From Kuafuiihalomonas sp050331295 (GTDB taxonomy: Bacteria > Myxococcota > Kuafuiibacteriia > Kuafuiibacteriales > Kuafuiibacteriaceae), in assembly GCA_050331295.1 (NCBI GenBank), contig JBHJGZ010000009.1:248001-312000 (forward strand): DNA of 64,000 nt, in the 5' to 3' direction. Made by a program: the position numbers and the translations under genes. A model generated the notes under the pieces. It searched no databases. It had not been told where the DNA came from and worked only from the letters and a program-made list of their open reading frames with translations. This document shows, piece by piece, positions 34,294 to 43,401 of this stretch; within the stretch, counting starts at the first letter, position 1, and each line of letters starts with the position of its first letter.

Positions 34294-35057
34294 GCCGGCG
34301 CAAGGACGCCAATCCTTTCAGCGCGGTTGCCGATGCTTATCGGTCTTCGAGACCAGAGTACCCATCGGCCCTGTTCGAAGACCTCGCCGAGCGGTGTGCC
34401 CGCCGGGAACTCGCCTGGGAAGCTGGATGCGGTAGCGGACAGGCAACGATCTCGCTCGCTCGACGTTTCCAGGAGGTCTACGCGAACGATGTCAGTGACG
34501 AGGCGGTGAGCCGTGCTCCCCGACATCCTCGGGTTCGATATGTCGTCGGAGCCGCCGAGAAGACGCGGCTGAAGCCACATACGGTCGACTGTGTTCTCGC
34601 GGCGCAGGCCGCCCACTGGTTCGACCGAGCGGCTTTCTATTCGGAAGTCAGGAGGGTCGGCCGACCCGGTGCCGTCATTGCGTTGGTCGGATACGGTCTG
34701 TTGAGGATTGAGCCATCCGTGGACCAGGTGGTGGACTGGTTCTACAGCGACCTCTTGGGCGCGTATTGGCCGACAGGTCGGCTCTCGGTGGATGCAGAGT
34801 ATGGCGACTTCGAGTTTCCATTCGAAGAGATGACCGGACCTGAGCTGGTCATCGTGCGGGTTTGGGAACGCCAACAGCTCGTCGATTTCTTGTCCACCTG
34901 GTCAGCCGTGGTCCGCTATGGCGAGCTTACGGGTACCAGCGCTCTCGAGCCTCTCTTACCGCGCCTCGCGGTCACATGGCCGGATCCGGAGGAGTGCCGG
35001 ACGGTCACGTGGCGAGTCTTCGGTCGCTACGGGCGGCTTTCCAACCAGGCTCGGTGA
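34290..35057 (+). CDS. Class I SAM-dependent methyltransferase
   Basis: A 255-residue protein with an ATG overlapping the bactofilin stop. It begins FSAVADAYRSSRPEYP, a common opening of trans-aconitate-methyltransferase-like enzymes, followed by SAM motif I WEAGCGSGQATISLA, motif II VYANDVSDEA, and VDCVLAAQAAHWFD at motif IV. The C-terminal half resembles the substrate lid of the same group. The substrate is unknown; small-molecule or tRNA-unrelated methylation is likely. The coupling to bactofilin may be incidental. Confidence 0.83.
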   Translation: MSRRKDANPFSAVADAYRSSRPEYPSALFEDLAERCARRELAWEAGCGSGQATISLARRFQEVYANDVSDEAVSRAPRHPRVRYVVGAAEKTRLKPHTVDCVLAAQAAHWFDRAAFYSEVRRVGRPGAVIALVGYGLLRIEPSVDQVVDWFYSDLLGAYWPTGRLSVDAEYGDFEFPFEEMTGPELVIVRVWERQQLVDFLSTWSAVVRYGELTGTSALEPLLPRLAVTWPDPEECRTVTWRVFGRYGRLSNQAR

Positions 35058-35109
35058 CGGAGGATCCGGAGCCAGCCGAAAGACCCTTGGCACCCAGGCG
35101 CGCGTTGCG

Positions 35110-35877
35110 GTGTGGTATCACGTGGTGCAAGCTCTCGACCGGACGGCCCTCGAAAGGCTCGAGACCGACGGCTACGTTGTGTTGCCGGGTGCGGTGCCTC
35201 GTCACCTGCGGGAGCCGGCGGTGCGTCGCATCGACAGATGGATCGCGCACGATATGGAGCCGTCGCACATGCCGACTTATCTGGCCCAGTCGGCGTGCCC
35301 GGAGGAACGCGAGCACCCGGACTTCCTCCGGGTGTTCGACCAGTCGCGGCTTCGAACCGTGGTTTCGAACCTGCTCGGGCCCATCGGTCCCGTCCGTCGA
35401 TGTCAGATCGCGCTTCGATTTCCCGAGTCGGACCGGATGGATGACCGGAACGCCGTCGCGTCGTCGCTCACGCCTCATCTGGACGGACTGCCCACTCCAC
35501 TCAATGGTGTCTCGGATGGAAGCATTCACCATTTTGCACTGCTCGTCGGCATTTATCTCGAAGACGTGCCCAAACCGTGGTGTGGAAACCTCGCCGTATG
35601 GCCCGGCTCGCACTGGAAGTATGCCGATTGTCTTCGCCGACGGGGACCGAAGAGTCTTTTGCTCGGTCTTCCGTCGATTCAGCTGGGGCCGCCCCGCCAG
35701 CTGAAAGGCGCGGCGGGGGATGCTTTCCTTTGTCACTATCTGCTGGGCCACTCGGCAGCCCCGAACCTGTCACCGCGGATTCGGTACGCCCTGTACTTTC
35801 GGATCCGCCACCCTCAGCATCAACGACTGGGCTTGGGTCCACTCGTTGATCCGTGGATGGCATGGAATTTCGCTTAG
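35110..35877 (+). CDS. Phytanoyl-CoA dioxygenase (PhyH)-like Fe(II)/2-oxoglutarate oxygenase
   Basis: A 255-residue protein; GTG at 35110 is used, with GTGs at 35122 and 35125 also possible. Early residues (ALDRTALERLETDGYVVLPGAV) are the PhyH opening. A HLDGL motif supplies the His-x-Asp iron ligands, and LCHYLLGHSAAPN the distal His, followed by an Arg (SPRIRYALYFR) for 2-oxoglutarate. LEDVPKPWCGNLAVWPGSH is typical of the family. It probably hydroxylates a small molecule; the substrate is unknown. It follows the methyltransferase by 52 bases and may act with it. Confidence 0.82.
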   Translation: MWYHVVQALDRTALERLETDGYVVLPGAVPRHLREPAVRRIDRWIAHDMEPSHMPTYLAQSACPEEREHPDFLRVFDQSRLRTVVSNLLGPIGPVRRCQIALRFPESDRMDDRNAVASSLTPHLDGLPTPLNGVSDGSIHHFALLVGIYLEDVPKPWCGNLAVWPGSHWKYADCLRRRGPKSLLLGLPSIQLGPPRQLKGAAGDAFLCHYLLGHSAAPNLSPRIRYALYFRIRHPQHQRLGLGPLVDPWMAWNFA

Positions 35878-35983
35878 AGATGTCTCGAACCAGGGGCGCG
35901 TACTTCTGGGGACGTCCTGACCATTCCGTACCACCCGCTGACCGCCGGCTGACGCATGCCTCGAGGTTCGCTAGACAGCGGGC

Positions 35984-37840
35984 ATGAGGGTCACAGGAAG
36001 AGTTCGGGTCCATGCGCGCGGCTTTGGGTTCGTGGAGTACGAGACGGATGAGGGCACCCGATCTGCCTTCATCGATCCGCCGTCACTCAACGCGTTCTTG
36101 CATGGAGACCGCGTTGAAGCCGATATCGTTCGCACCGGGAAGAATCGCTTCAACGCAAAGGACATCGAATTCGTAGGGAGGAATCGTCAGACCCTGTTCG
36201 GTCGGGTGGTGGAACGGGACGGCAACATCTATCTTCGCCCCGACCGTCTGATCGCCAATACCGACTGGCCGTTCAGAGATTCTGGCGGTCTATCGGCCCG
36301 GGACGCGGTGGGGCGGCAAGCCATAGGGAGCATCGATGGCCGACGGCTCGTTCTGCTCCGCGTGGTTACGGAAGCAGAAGCTGCGCTCGAGCGTGTCCGC
36401 GCTCGGTATGGGATCCGGTCCGAGTTTCCGGATGACCTCCTGGACCCACTTCCAGAGGTCGACCTTCTCGGTGAGGGAGACCGACGGGATCTCAGGGATC
36501 TCGTGACAGTGACCATCGACGCTCCGAGTTCCATGGACCTGGACGACGCCTTGTCCGCGCTTGCGGCCGACCACACCGGGGCGATACGGCTGTTCGTTTC
36601 CATCGCGGACGTGGACGCCCATGTTCCGCTCGGCAGCGCCCTCGACCAGGAAGCCCGACGGAGAGGGACCAGCGTTTATCTTGCGGGCGGCATGACTCCG
36701 ATGCTTCCGCGGGCCCTGAGCGAGGACCGCTGTTCTCTGCTTCCGGGCCGAGAGCGGGCAGCCTTGACCGTCGAGTTGCGGGTCGATGTCGAAGGGAGGA
36801 TTCGTTCGACCGACATCTACAAGAGCGTCATCCGTTCCGATCAGCGCCTTTCTTATGAAGAGGTGGCGGCTTCCTTCAACTCCGAAGGACATTGTGAACT
36901 GCAGCCCCAGATCACCGAAACCCTCGCCTGGCTGAGGGCGGCTGCGAGCCGCATTGGCGCGACTCGGGTTGCCCGCGGTGGGGTCAAGATTCTGCGGCAC
37001 GAAGCATACATCTCCGTGGATGACGCGGGCGAACCTACGGAAATTCGAGAGCGCACCGAGAACCACGCCCATGAACTGGTCGAGCGGTTGATGGTGGCCG
37101 CCAATGAAGCGGTGGCCCAATGGCTCGAAGGACGCGGGACGCCCGCGGTCTTTCGAGTGCACCCAGCGCCCTCGGAGCGCCAGATTTCCTCTCTCGAGCA
37201 GTCCGCAGAACGACTCGGGCTTCGTCCTGGCTTCGGTACCGCCTTGACGCCGAAGGCCCTCGCAGCCTTCGAACATCAATATGTTGGGCTCCCCTCGGCC
37301 CGCGCCATGGATTCCATTCTGACCAAGATCCTCGGTCCGGCCGTCTATCAGACTGAGGTGGACCAGCATTTTGGCTTGGGTTCTTCCATGTACCTGCACT
37401 TCACGTCGCCGATCCGAAGATACGCAGACCTGGCCGTGCATCGAACCGTGAAGATGTACCTGGAAGGGCAGCGCTCGTTCGGTGCTCGCGAGCAGGATCT
37501 CGCTCAGCTATCGGAGGCGCTCAACGACCTCACCCGTCGGGCCAGCAAGGCGGAGACGGAATGGCAACGCATGCTGGCCGCGCGGCACTTCAAGGACCGA
37601 GCTGGTGAGCGGTTCGAAGGACGCGTCGTAGCGGTGAAGACGTTTGGATTGGTGGTCTATCTGTTCGGGACGGGGGTCACGGGAACCGTCCCGTCGGACA
37701 CCCTACCGGACGGAGCGGAATACAAGGGCAATCGATTCGAATGGCCGGATGGTCGGGTCCGGATTGGTGAGCGCCTTCAAGTTCGAGTCGAAAGGGCGGA
37801 CGAAGAGCTGGGTCGTATCGAACTCTCTACCGCCTTCTAA
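35984..37840 (+). CDS. rnr: 3'-5' exoribonuclease R (RNase II family)
   Basis: A 618-residue protein with an ATG. It starts with a cold-shock RNA-binding fold (GRVRVHARGFGFVEYETDEG), then the catalytic RNB domain whose four metal aspartates are present in TIDAPSSMDLDDAL, with FVSIADVDAHVP and MYLHFTSPIRRYADLAVHR after it, and a C-terminal S1 domain (FEGRVVAVKTFGLVVYLFG). It lacks the N-terminal winged helix of E. coli RNase R and is about 200 residues shorter, as in many non-gamma proteobacteria. It degrades structured RNA. Confidence 0.93.
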   Translation: MRVTGRVRVHARGFGFVEYETDEGTRSAFIDPPSLNAFLHGDRVEADIVRTGKNRFNAKDIEFVGRNRQTLFGRVVERDGNIYLRPDRLIANTDWPFRDSGGLSARDAVGRQAIGSIDGRRLVLLRVVTEAEAALERVRARYGIRSEFPDDLLDPLPEVDLLGEGDRRDLRDLVTVTIDAPSSMDLDDALSALAADHTGAIRLFVSIADVDAHVPLGSALDQEARRRGTSVYLAGGMTPMLPRALSEDRCSLLPGRERAALTVELRVDVEGRIRSTDIYKSVIRSDQRLSYEEVAASFNSEGHCELQPQITETLAWLRAAASRIGATRVARGGVKILRHEAYISVDDAGEPTEIRERTENHAHELVERLMVAANEAVAQWLEGRGTPAVFRVHPAPSERQISSLEQSAERLGLRPGFGTALTPKALAAFEHQYVGLPSARAMDSILTKILGPAVYQTEVDQHFGLGSSMYLHFTSPIRRYADLAVHRTVKMYLEGQRSFGAREQDLAQLSEALNDLTRRASKAETEWQRMLAARHFKDRAGERFEGRVVAVKTFGLVVYLFGTGVTGTVPSDTLPDGAEYKGNRFEWPDGRVRIGERLQVRVERADEELGRIELSTAF

Positions 37841-37980
37841 ACTCCGGTCCGGTGGCTCAGGCGTCGGAAAGCGTCATCCGGCTGGGTGTGTCCGCTTGGC
37901 GCTGGGGACACCACTGGTCGCTGGAAACCTCTCGCCGCACGAAGGCCGCGTGTTCGACCGACAGATTCGGTGGATGGGTA

Positions 37981-38601
37981 CTAGGTGAGGGTGGTCGGAG
38001 CTTGGGGCCATAGGCGTCGAAGTTCGGTTCGAGCGAGACCATGGGCGTTGGGCAGCTCGGCCGGGGCAGGAAGTTGGAGACACCATTCCGGCGCTGGCCC
38101 GAGCACCAGCTGGCGCATCCACAATTCGCCTCCCGCTCGATCGATAATCGGCCGGAGTGCGGTGATGAAGGCTTCGGCGTCGAGACCTCTCGGTTTGTGA
38201 AACCAGTGGGCAAACCTTGCCTCGGTCGACCTGCTTCCGTGCCGAAGACGATAGAGTCCGCCCGCGCCGGCAGCCATCGCTGCGGCGGCCTGGTCATGGT
38301 GTACTCTTCTGCCTCGGGTGACGGCACCGACGTTGAGAGCGCCAAGGGCGGTGAAGTCTTCGATCAGGTACCAGTCTTCATAGCAGGTGATCGGTCGAGA
38401 CCATGGACGAGGCGTAGCCGCATAAGACCGGGATCCGATGAACCCTGATGGCGGGTCAGATCGTAAGGCCTGATGAAAGCTTACTTGCGCTTCTTCGTAG
38501 GAGTCACGGTCCGTATCCTCCGACGGCCAATGCCAAAACACATAGGCCAGAGGGCGGAGGCGGCCGTCCCAAGACGGGTTCTCGGGGATGGGAGAGCTCA
38601 A
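37981..38601 (-). CDS. Uncharacterised conserved protein
   Basis: A 206-residue protein from a TTG (no earlier start exists in frame; a GTG at 38541 would remove 20 residues). Ordered blocks are RPLAYVFWHWPSEDTDRDSYEEAQ, PPSGFIGSRSYA, ITCYEDWYLIEDFTALGALN and GAGGLYRLRHG, giving a compact alpha/beta protein with many aromatics and no signal peptide. I think similar sequences occur as hypothetical proteins in several phyla but know no function. It lies 93 bases behind the photolyase-like gene on the same strand, so a shared transcript is possible. Confidence 0.6.
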   Translation of the reverse strand: MSSPIPENPSWDGRLRPLAYVFWHWPSEDTDRDSYEEAQVSFHQALRSDPPSGFIGSRSYAATPRPWSRPITCYEDWYLIEDFTALGALNVGAVTRGRRVHHDQAAAAMAAGAGGLYRLRHGSRSTEARFAHWFHKPRGLDAEAFITALRPIIDRAGGELWMRQLVLGPAPEWCLQLPAPAELPNAHGLARTELRRLWPQAPTTLT

Positions 38602-38694
38602 ACCGTCATTCCCTCTTCAAACACGCATCACCGAGAGTGGCTGATCGCTCCGGTCGGGCACCGGGTCAAGGCATCGTTTGGGGATGAGGTCGGT

Positions 38695-40287
38695 CTAGGC
38701 GCGACCACGTCGGTGTCCGCGGGCCGCGCCGGGGCGCCCGCGACCGAAGGGGCTCGGGCGTCGGCTCCCGTGCCGCTCCACCACCGCGGCGGTCCTTCCT
38801 TCCCGATGCGCCTCTTGCTTCATCCTTTCCAGTCTGGTGCGGGCTTGAAGATAAGCCCGGCGAGGGTCGACCAAGGGGGCCGGGTAGTCGCGACCTATTA
38901 GGCAGCCCGTCTTGCACTGCAGGTCATGGCTCATATTGTGCGGCTCTGCGAGATGCTCGGGTGGGACGCCGGAGAGTTCCGGGACGTAGCGGTGGATGAA
39001 ACTCCCGTCCGGATCTTGTTCTCGGGCTTGTTTGGCCGGAGAATAAATTCGGGTCGTGTTCATGCCCGTTGTCCCGGACTGCATTTGAAACTGGGAGTAA
39101 TGAATCCCGGGCTCGTAGTCCAAGAAGTGTTGGGCCAGGAATGCGGCCGCTGGCCGCCAGTGCAGCCACAGCTGGTGGCTCACGAAGCTCACCAGCATCG
39201 CCCTCATTCTGAAGTTCATCCAACCGGTTTGATGGAGACACCGCATGGCGGCGTCCACCATCGGAAATCCCGTTCGTCCCGCACACCAGGCGTCGAAATG
39301 GCGCTTCTGGTCGGGTGTCCATGACTCGGGGTCCTCGACGCGAAGACCGTCGTAGCTTCGATTCATGTTTTCGGATTCGATGGTGGGTTCATCCTCCAAC
39401 TTTTGAATGAAGTGGCAGTGCCACCGAAGTCGGCTTTCGAAACTCTCCAGGGCGTCGGTCCAGTTCGAAGACCGACGGCGCACCCGTTCTTTCCGGAGTC
39501 GAAGCTGAGTCTCTTGATACACGTGCCTCATGCTCACGTTGCCGAAGGCCAGATATGGGCTCAGTCGGGAACATCCCTCCCAGGCTGTGACCGGACTCGA
39601 CATATTCGCCGGGTAATGGGCCCCCCGCTCCGACAAGAAGGAATCGAGCACGCTCAAGGCTTGTGATTCTCCGCCTGTCTGCGCCTCCTTGCGGGACGGG
39701 CCACAACCCAGGTCGTGCAGCGTCGGCACCGCATGGCCGCATCGGTGAACCCCATTTCGATCCCTGGCATCTGGGGAGGTGAAGGCGAAGCGGGACGGCG
39801 GCGGCACGCGTTCGGGAGCGCCTCGAATGGGCCTCGTCATCCGCTCGGTCCAGGTCTGCGCCCATCGTTTTCGATGGTCACGTTGACCTCGGATCACGCC
39901 AAACTGCGGGAGCTCAATCCATTCGACGCCGCGCAGACGGCACCACTCCCGCACGCGAAGATCCCGCGCGTAGCTTCGGGCGTCCCCGGTCTCCTCGTGG
40001 CTCCAAAGGCGCTCGAAGCGGTGTTGCTCATGGAGTCGGTCGAGAAGATCAGGGAACTCGCCTACGGCGACCACCAGGATCCCGCCGGCGGCCTCGAAGC
40101 CGCTTCGGAGTTCCGAAAGGGATTCGACCAGAAAGCGGACGTGCGACGCATCGGTGGTCGGGGCATGAAGCCAACTCGGTTCGATGACGAAGAAGCCCAG
40201 GGTCGGCCCCGCCTGAATCGCACGGGTGAGGGGTTCGTGGTCCCGGAGGCGAAGGTCGCGCTTGAACCAGACAACCTGGGTGCCCAT
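38695..40287 (-). CDS. Photolyase/cryptochrome family FAD protein (variant)
   Basis: A 530-residue protein from the ATG at 40287, which gives the standard opening (TQVVWFKRDLRLRDHEPL). An alpha/beta antenna domain is followed by the FAD-binding helical domain: SRLSPYLAFGNVSMRHVY, WHCHFIQKLE, WCAGRTGFPMVDAAMRCLHQTGWMNFRMR and a TRIYSPAKQ segment. The segment that holds WQW in classical photolyases reads QFQMQSG, so the distal electron-transfer Trp is Phe and the next one Met. This suggests a separate subgroup, light sensor or repair enzyme. The last 20 residues are Arg/Gly-rich. Confidence 0.88.
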   Translation of the reverse strand: MGTQVVWFKRDLRLRDHEPLTRAIQAGPTLGFFVIEPSWLHAPTTDASHVRFLVESLSELRSGFEAAGGILVVAVGEFPDLLDRLHEQHRFERLWSHEETGDARSYARDLRVREWCRLRGVEWIELPQFGVIRGQRDHRKRWAQTWTERMTRPIRGAPERVPPPSRFAFTSPDARDRNGVHRCGHAVPTLHDLGCGPSRKEAQTGGESQALSVLDSFLSERGAHYPANMSSPVTAWEGCSRLSPYLAFGNVSMRHVYQETQLRLRKERVRRRSSNWTDALESFESRLRWHCHFIQKLEDEPTIESENMNRSYDGLRVEDPESWTPDQKRHFDAWCAGRTGFPMVDAAMRCLHQTGWMNFRMRAMLVSFVSHQLWLHWRPAAAFLAQHFLDYEPGIHYSQFQMQSGTTGMNTTRIYSPAKQAREQDPDGSFIHRYVPELSGVPPEHLAEPHNMSHDLQCKTGCLIGRDYPAPLVDPRRAYLQARTRLERMKQEAHREGRTAAVVERHGSRRPSPFGRGRPGAARGHRRGRA

Positions 40288-40338
40288 GAACCCAGCGAAC
40301 CGGTCTTGGTGCCGCTCCTGAAGCAAAAGCGAGCGATC

Positions 40339-40399
40339 GACGGCCAGAATTCGGCCGTCAACGGGGCAGAGGGGAGTTCTTGGGCGAAGCGCCCCTTTT
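40339..40399 (+). promoter_or_regulatory. Inverted repeat and hairpin in the photolyase/aldolase divergent region
   Basis: A perfect 7-bp inverted repeat, GACGGCC-AGAATTC-GGCCGTC, spans 40339-40359, about 52 bases from the photolyase start and 74 bases from the aldolase start; it is a plausible operator. Further right, GGGCG-AAG-CGCCC (40382-40394) is followed by CTTTT on the plus strand, a small terminator- or attenuator-like hairpin 34 bases before the aldolase ATG. If the photolyase actually starts upstream at 40536 this region would be coding. Confidence 0.35.
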
Positions 40400-40432
40400 C
40401 TCGCGCTCGAAGCCCGTGGTAGCCCTTGGCGC

Positions 40433-41350
40433 ATGACGGATCGAGTACGAGAGATTTTGGGCTGGTACGCGGGCGAGAACCCCGGCGTGCTGAACAACCT
40501 CGCCCGGCTGATGAACACCGGACGCCTGGCGGGCACGGGGAAAATGGTGATCTTGCCGGTGGACCAGGGCTTCGAGCATGGCCCGGCCCGGTCCTTCGCG
40601 CCGAATCCGCCAGGTTACGACCCTCGCTATCACTTTCAGTTGGCGGTGGATGCAGGATGCAATGCATATGCTGCCCCGCTCGGCTTCCTTCGGGCCGGAG
40701 CGGTGGAGTTCGCCGGCCGGATTCCGACCCTGTTGAAGCTCAACAACTCGGACAGCCTTTTCAAAGGCGAGGCTCCATGTCCTGCCGTCACGGGGAGCGT
40801 TCAGGACGCTCTGGAGCTGGGTTGCTCCGCGATTGGTTTCACCATCTACCCCGGTTCCGCCGCTCGAAACGAAATGTACCAACAGATAGCTGAGCTCATT
40901 CAGGAAGCGCGAGCCGTTGGGCTGCCCACCGTGATTTGGTCCTACCCTCGGGGAACGGGGATTTCCAAAGATGGAGAGACGGCCATCGACGTGGTTGCGT
41001 ACGGGGCTCAGATCGCTTGCCAGTTGGGCGCGCACATCGTGAAGGTCAAGCCGCCCACCGACCACATCGAGCAGAAGGAAGCGAAGAAGGTATACGACGC
41101 GCAGAACATCGACATTTCCAGCCTGAAAGCCCGTGTTGCACACGTGGTTCAGTCGTGCTTCGAAGGCCGCCGGATCGTGATTTTCTCCGGCGGCGGTACA
41201 CGAGACACGGCAGGTCTGATCGCCGACGTCAAAGAGATCGCGGCGGGAGGCGCATTCGGATCCATCATGGGCCGGAACGCGTTTCAACGTCCCCGCGCCG
41301 AGGCCCTCGACCTGTTGAAGCAGGTCATTGACGCCTTCTTGGACGCCTGA
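40433..41350 (+). CDS. fbaB: Class I fructose-bisphosphate aldolase (DhnA/FbaB type)
   Basis: A 305-residue protein with an ATG. The TIM-barrel aldolase of archaeal/DhnA type is recognised from VILPVDQGFEHGPARSF, LKLNNSDSLF, CSAIGFTIYPGS, the Schiff-base lysine region GAHIVKVKPP and the phosphate-binding FSGGGTRD. It interconverts fructose 1,6-bisphosphate with triose phosphates in glycolysis/gluconeogenesis. It is divergent from the photolyase and followed by a membrane protein gene 53 bases later. Confidence 0.92.
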   Translation: MTDRVREILGWYAGENPGVLNNLARLMNTGRLAGTGKMVILPVDQGFEHGPARSFAPNPPGYDPRYHFQLAVDAGCNAYAAPLGFLRAGAVEFAGRIPTLLKLNNSDSLFKGEAPCPAVTGSVQDALELGCSAIGFTIYPGSAARNEMYQQIAELIQEARAVGLPTVIWSYPRGTGISKDGETAIDVVAYGAQIACQLGAHIVKVKPPTDHIEQKEAKKVYDAQNIDISSLKARVAHVVQSCFEGRRIVIFSGGGTRDTAGLIADVKEIAAGGAFGSIMGRNAFQRPRAEALDLLKQVIDAFLDA

Positions 41351-41403
41351 GCATTCTTGACCCTACAGCGTTGACCCCAGTCGTCTCCGAGACTGCAGCA
41401 TCG

Positions 41404-42558
41404 ATGCGGCCCGCGGTGGAGGTAGGCTGGGTTCTCATCAAGCCGATGCATCGGACCGACCGTGAGGCGGTGGCCGATGGACTCGAGAAGCTGAATGAGA
41501 GTCTGCAGCGGTGCTTCCCCCGCTTCGCTTTTCGCTTCAAGAAGGTTGGAGAATACTCGGTCTCGGACAGCGGCATCACCATCATCGAAGCCATGGAGCG
41601 CGGTGCTCGCGAGCGGGAATCGAAACGGCTGGATTTCGTCTTCCTCTTGACGGGGTTGGACCTCAGAGCGGTCTACGGGCCATCCGCCATGGCGGCGACC
41701 TCTCAGACCATGGCGTGTGCCATCCTCTCCACGTACCGAATCGATCCCGAATACAGCGAGGGCATCTCCGGTTCGCCTGCGCGCACCGAGAGTTTGGTGC
41801 GACGACTCCAACACATGGGTCTTCACGCTTTCGCCCTCTTGAACGGCGTCCGTCTTCCGTCCGAAACGACGCCGGCCGACCCGCAAGCACTCGATGAGCC
41901 GGTGTCATGGACCGATGTGGAGCAAGACAAGCTGGCGTCCAATCTCGCTTTGGTGGCGGACCCTCGGGTCGAAGAGCAGGAACAGGTGACGGCGCTCGGA
42001 TTCTATCTGCGGGCGCTTTGGGCACATCCCGGACAGGTCCTGAGCACTCTGGGGCAGTTCAGACCCTGGCTCTTGCCGTTCCGGATGTCCAGGCTGACGG
42101 CTGCGGCGTTTTCCGCCCTCCTCATCTTCATGGCGACAGCCGAGGTCTGGCAGCTGGGGCTGCGCCAACGCCTGCCTTCCGTATTCGCCATGTCGGCGAC
42201 GGTCTGGCTCGGTACTTCGGCCTTCATCATCGTGCGCAACGACCTGTTCTCGATCCGCAGGATGCGTCGAAGTGAGCATTCCGTTCAACTTCAGACCAGT
42301 GTCACGCTGTTGATAACATTGGGCATGTTTACTTTGTACCTCTCGCTCTTCATCGTCTCGTTTACGGTCGGGCAGCTCCTGTACGCTCGTGCTCTTCTCG
42401 AGTCGTGGGCGCCATCCATCGGAGAGGTGACCTGGGTGCATCGGGTCCAGGTTTCAGGAATCGTGGCGTCGCTTGGGCTGTTGGTGGGGGCGCTCGGCGC
42501 GACCTTTGAAGCGCAGACCTACTTTCGCCACGTCGCAAAGGTTGATGCCGAGTTCTGA
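41404..42558 (+). CDS. Four-helix membrane protein with metzincin-like soluble domain (tentative)
   Basis: A 384-residue protein from the ATG at 41404; a TTG at 41371 would add 11 residues. Residues 1-210 are soluble: VGWVLIKPMHRTDREAVADG, LDFVFLLTGLDLRAVYGPSA, ACAILSTYRIDPEYSEG and RRLQHMGLHAFALLNGV. This order resembles archaemetzincins (beta strand, sheet edge, helix with HExxH), and HMGLH keeps two of the zinc His but not the Glu or third His; I treat this as a weak hypothesis. Four transmembrane helices follow from about residue 225 (AAFSALLIFMATAEVW, SATVWLGTSAFIIV, LLITLGMFTLYLSLFIVSF, SGIVASLGLLVGALGATF). Function unknown. Confidence 0.65.
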   Translation: MRPAVEVGWVLIKPMHRTDREAVADGLEKLNESLQRCFPRFAFRFKKVGEYSVSDSGITIIEAMERGARERESKRLDFVFLLTGLDLRAVYGPSAMAATSQTMACAILSTYRIDPEYSEGISGSPARTESLVRRLQHMGLHAFALLNGVRLPSETTPADPQALDEPVSWTDVEQDKLASNLALVADPRVEEQEQVTALGFYLRALWAHPGQVLSTLGQFRPWLLPFRMSRLTAAAFSALLIFMATAEVWQLGLRQRLPSVFAMSATVWLGTSAFIIVRNDLFSIRRMRRSEHSVQLQTSVTLLITLGMFTLYLSLFIVSFTVGQLLYARALLESWAPSIGEVTWVHRVQVSGIVASLGLLVGALGATFEAQTYFRHVAKVDAEF

Positions 42559-42584
42559 TCGGGGAAGGGAGGCGGTCGATTGAG

Positions 42585-43346
42585 CTATTGTTCCGCCTCT
42601 GGTTCCACCGCACCCGTCACCGGGTTCGCCTCGTAGACGCGCTCACCGTTGATGGTGATCAAGGGCGGGCCGTCGGCTTGAAAGGCCACCTCCGCGGTAG
42701 CGTCGAAGCTGGCAACCACGTCCCTGAAGTCGGTTGTGCGAGTGCGATCTGCGGCGACGGCATGGGTAAAGGTACCGCCCGTGAAGCGGTCGATGGATGC
42801 ATCGAACACGGCGTCGTTCGCTTGCGTGTCGTGGACCATGATGTAGGTACGCATGTCATTCCGATTGAGCGCCTCGAACTCGGTATTGAAAGTGCCATTG
42901 GCCTGGCCATTGATGACGAACAAGTCCTCTCCGTCCCAGTCGACCGACCATTGACCTTCGCGTTCGAGGTCAGCTGACCGTCGCGGGGAGGCCCAGCTCC
43001 CGACTACCGCGAGAGCCACCTCGGCACTTCGGGCCGACGGGCCGCACGTTTCGAGGACCTCGCCGTCGGCGTCGAAGCAAGTGATCGCGTACTCGTAGGA
43101 GAGCGTGCCTCGGGTTCGGGTGAAGACTCCGCTCCCATCTTCTGAGAACGAGGATGGAAGCGCTCCCTCCATCAGGGCAGCGATGTCGGTTGCGGCGTCG
43201 GATTCGCCTCCATCCTCGAACGTCAGCGCGCTCACGGTCTGTGCGACGTCGTCGGACTCGGCTTCGGAGAGTTCCTCGGAGCCGCAGGCGATGAGGGCTA
43301 CGGCCAAAAAGGGGGTGCAAGAAAGAGTGATGTGTTGGGTCTTCAT
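42585..43346 (-). CDS. Lipoprotein of unknown function
   Basis: A 253-residue protein. I start at the ATG at 43346, which gives a lipoprotein signal (LSCTPFLAVALIACGSE, lipobox Ile-Ala-Cys). The mature chain is acidic (SEAESDDVAQTVSALTFEDG) and then beta-rich with two Cys in YAITCFDADGEVLETCGPS, probably a disulfide, and repeated Asn/Asp/Thr strands (FVINGQANGTFNTEFEALN, DRTRTTDFRDVVASFDA). No family recognised. Convergent with the membrane protein (26 bases between stops). Confidence 0.7.
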   Translation of the reverse strand: MKTQHITLSCTPFLAVALIACGSEELSEAESDDVAQTVSALTFEDGGESDAATDIAALMEGALPSSFSEDGSGVFTRTRGTLSYEYAITCFDADGEVLETCGPSARSAEVALAVVGSWASPRRSADLEREGQWSVDWDGEDLFVINGQANGTFNTEFEALNRNDMRTYIMVHDTQANDAVFDASIDRFTGGTFTHAVAADRTRTTDFRDVVASFDATAEVAFQADGPPLITINGERVYEANPVTGAVEPEAEQ

Positions 43347-43401
43347 GGTGCTTCGAGCAACCCAAAATGGACCGAAAGGTTTCGAAGAGGACCGAAAAAA
43401 G

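Noticed and set aside
32815..34300. A parS site near parB
   Set aside because: No TGTTTCACGTGAAACA-like palindrome was found here or elsewhere in the window; only short CACGTG-containing fragments occur.
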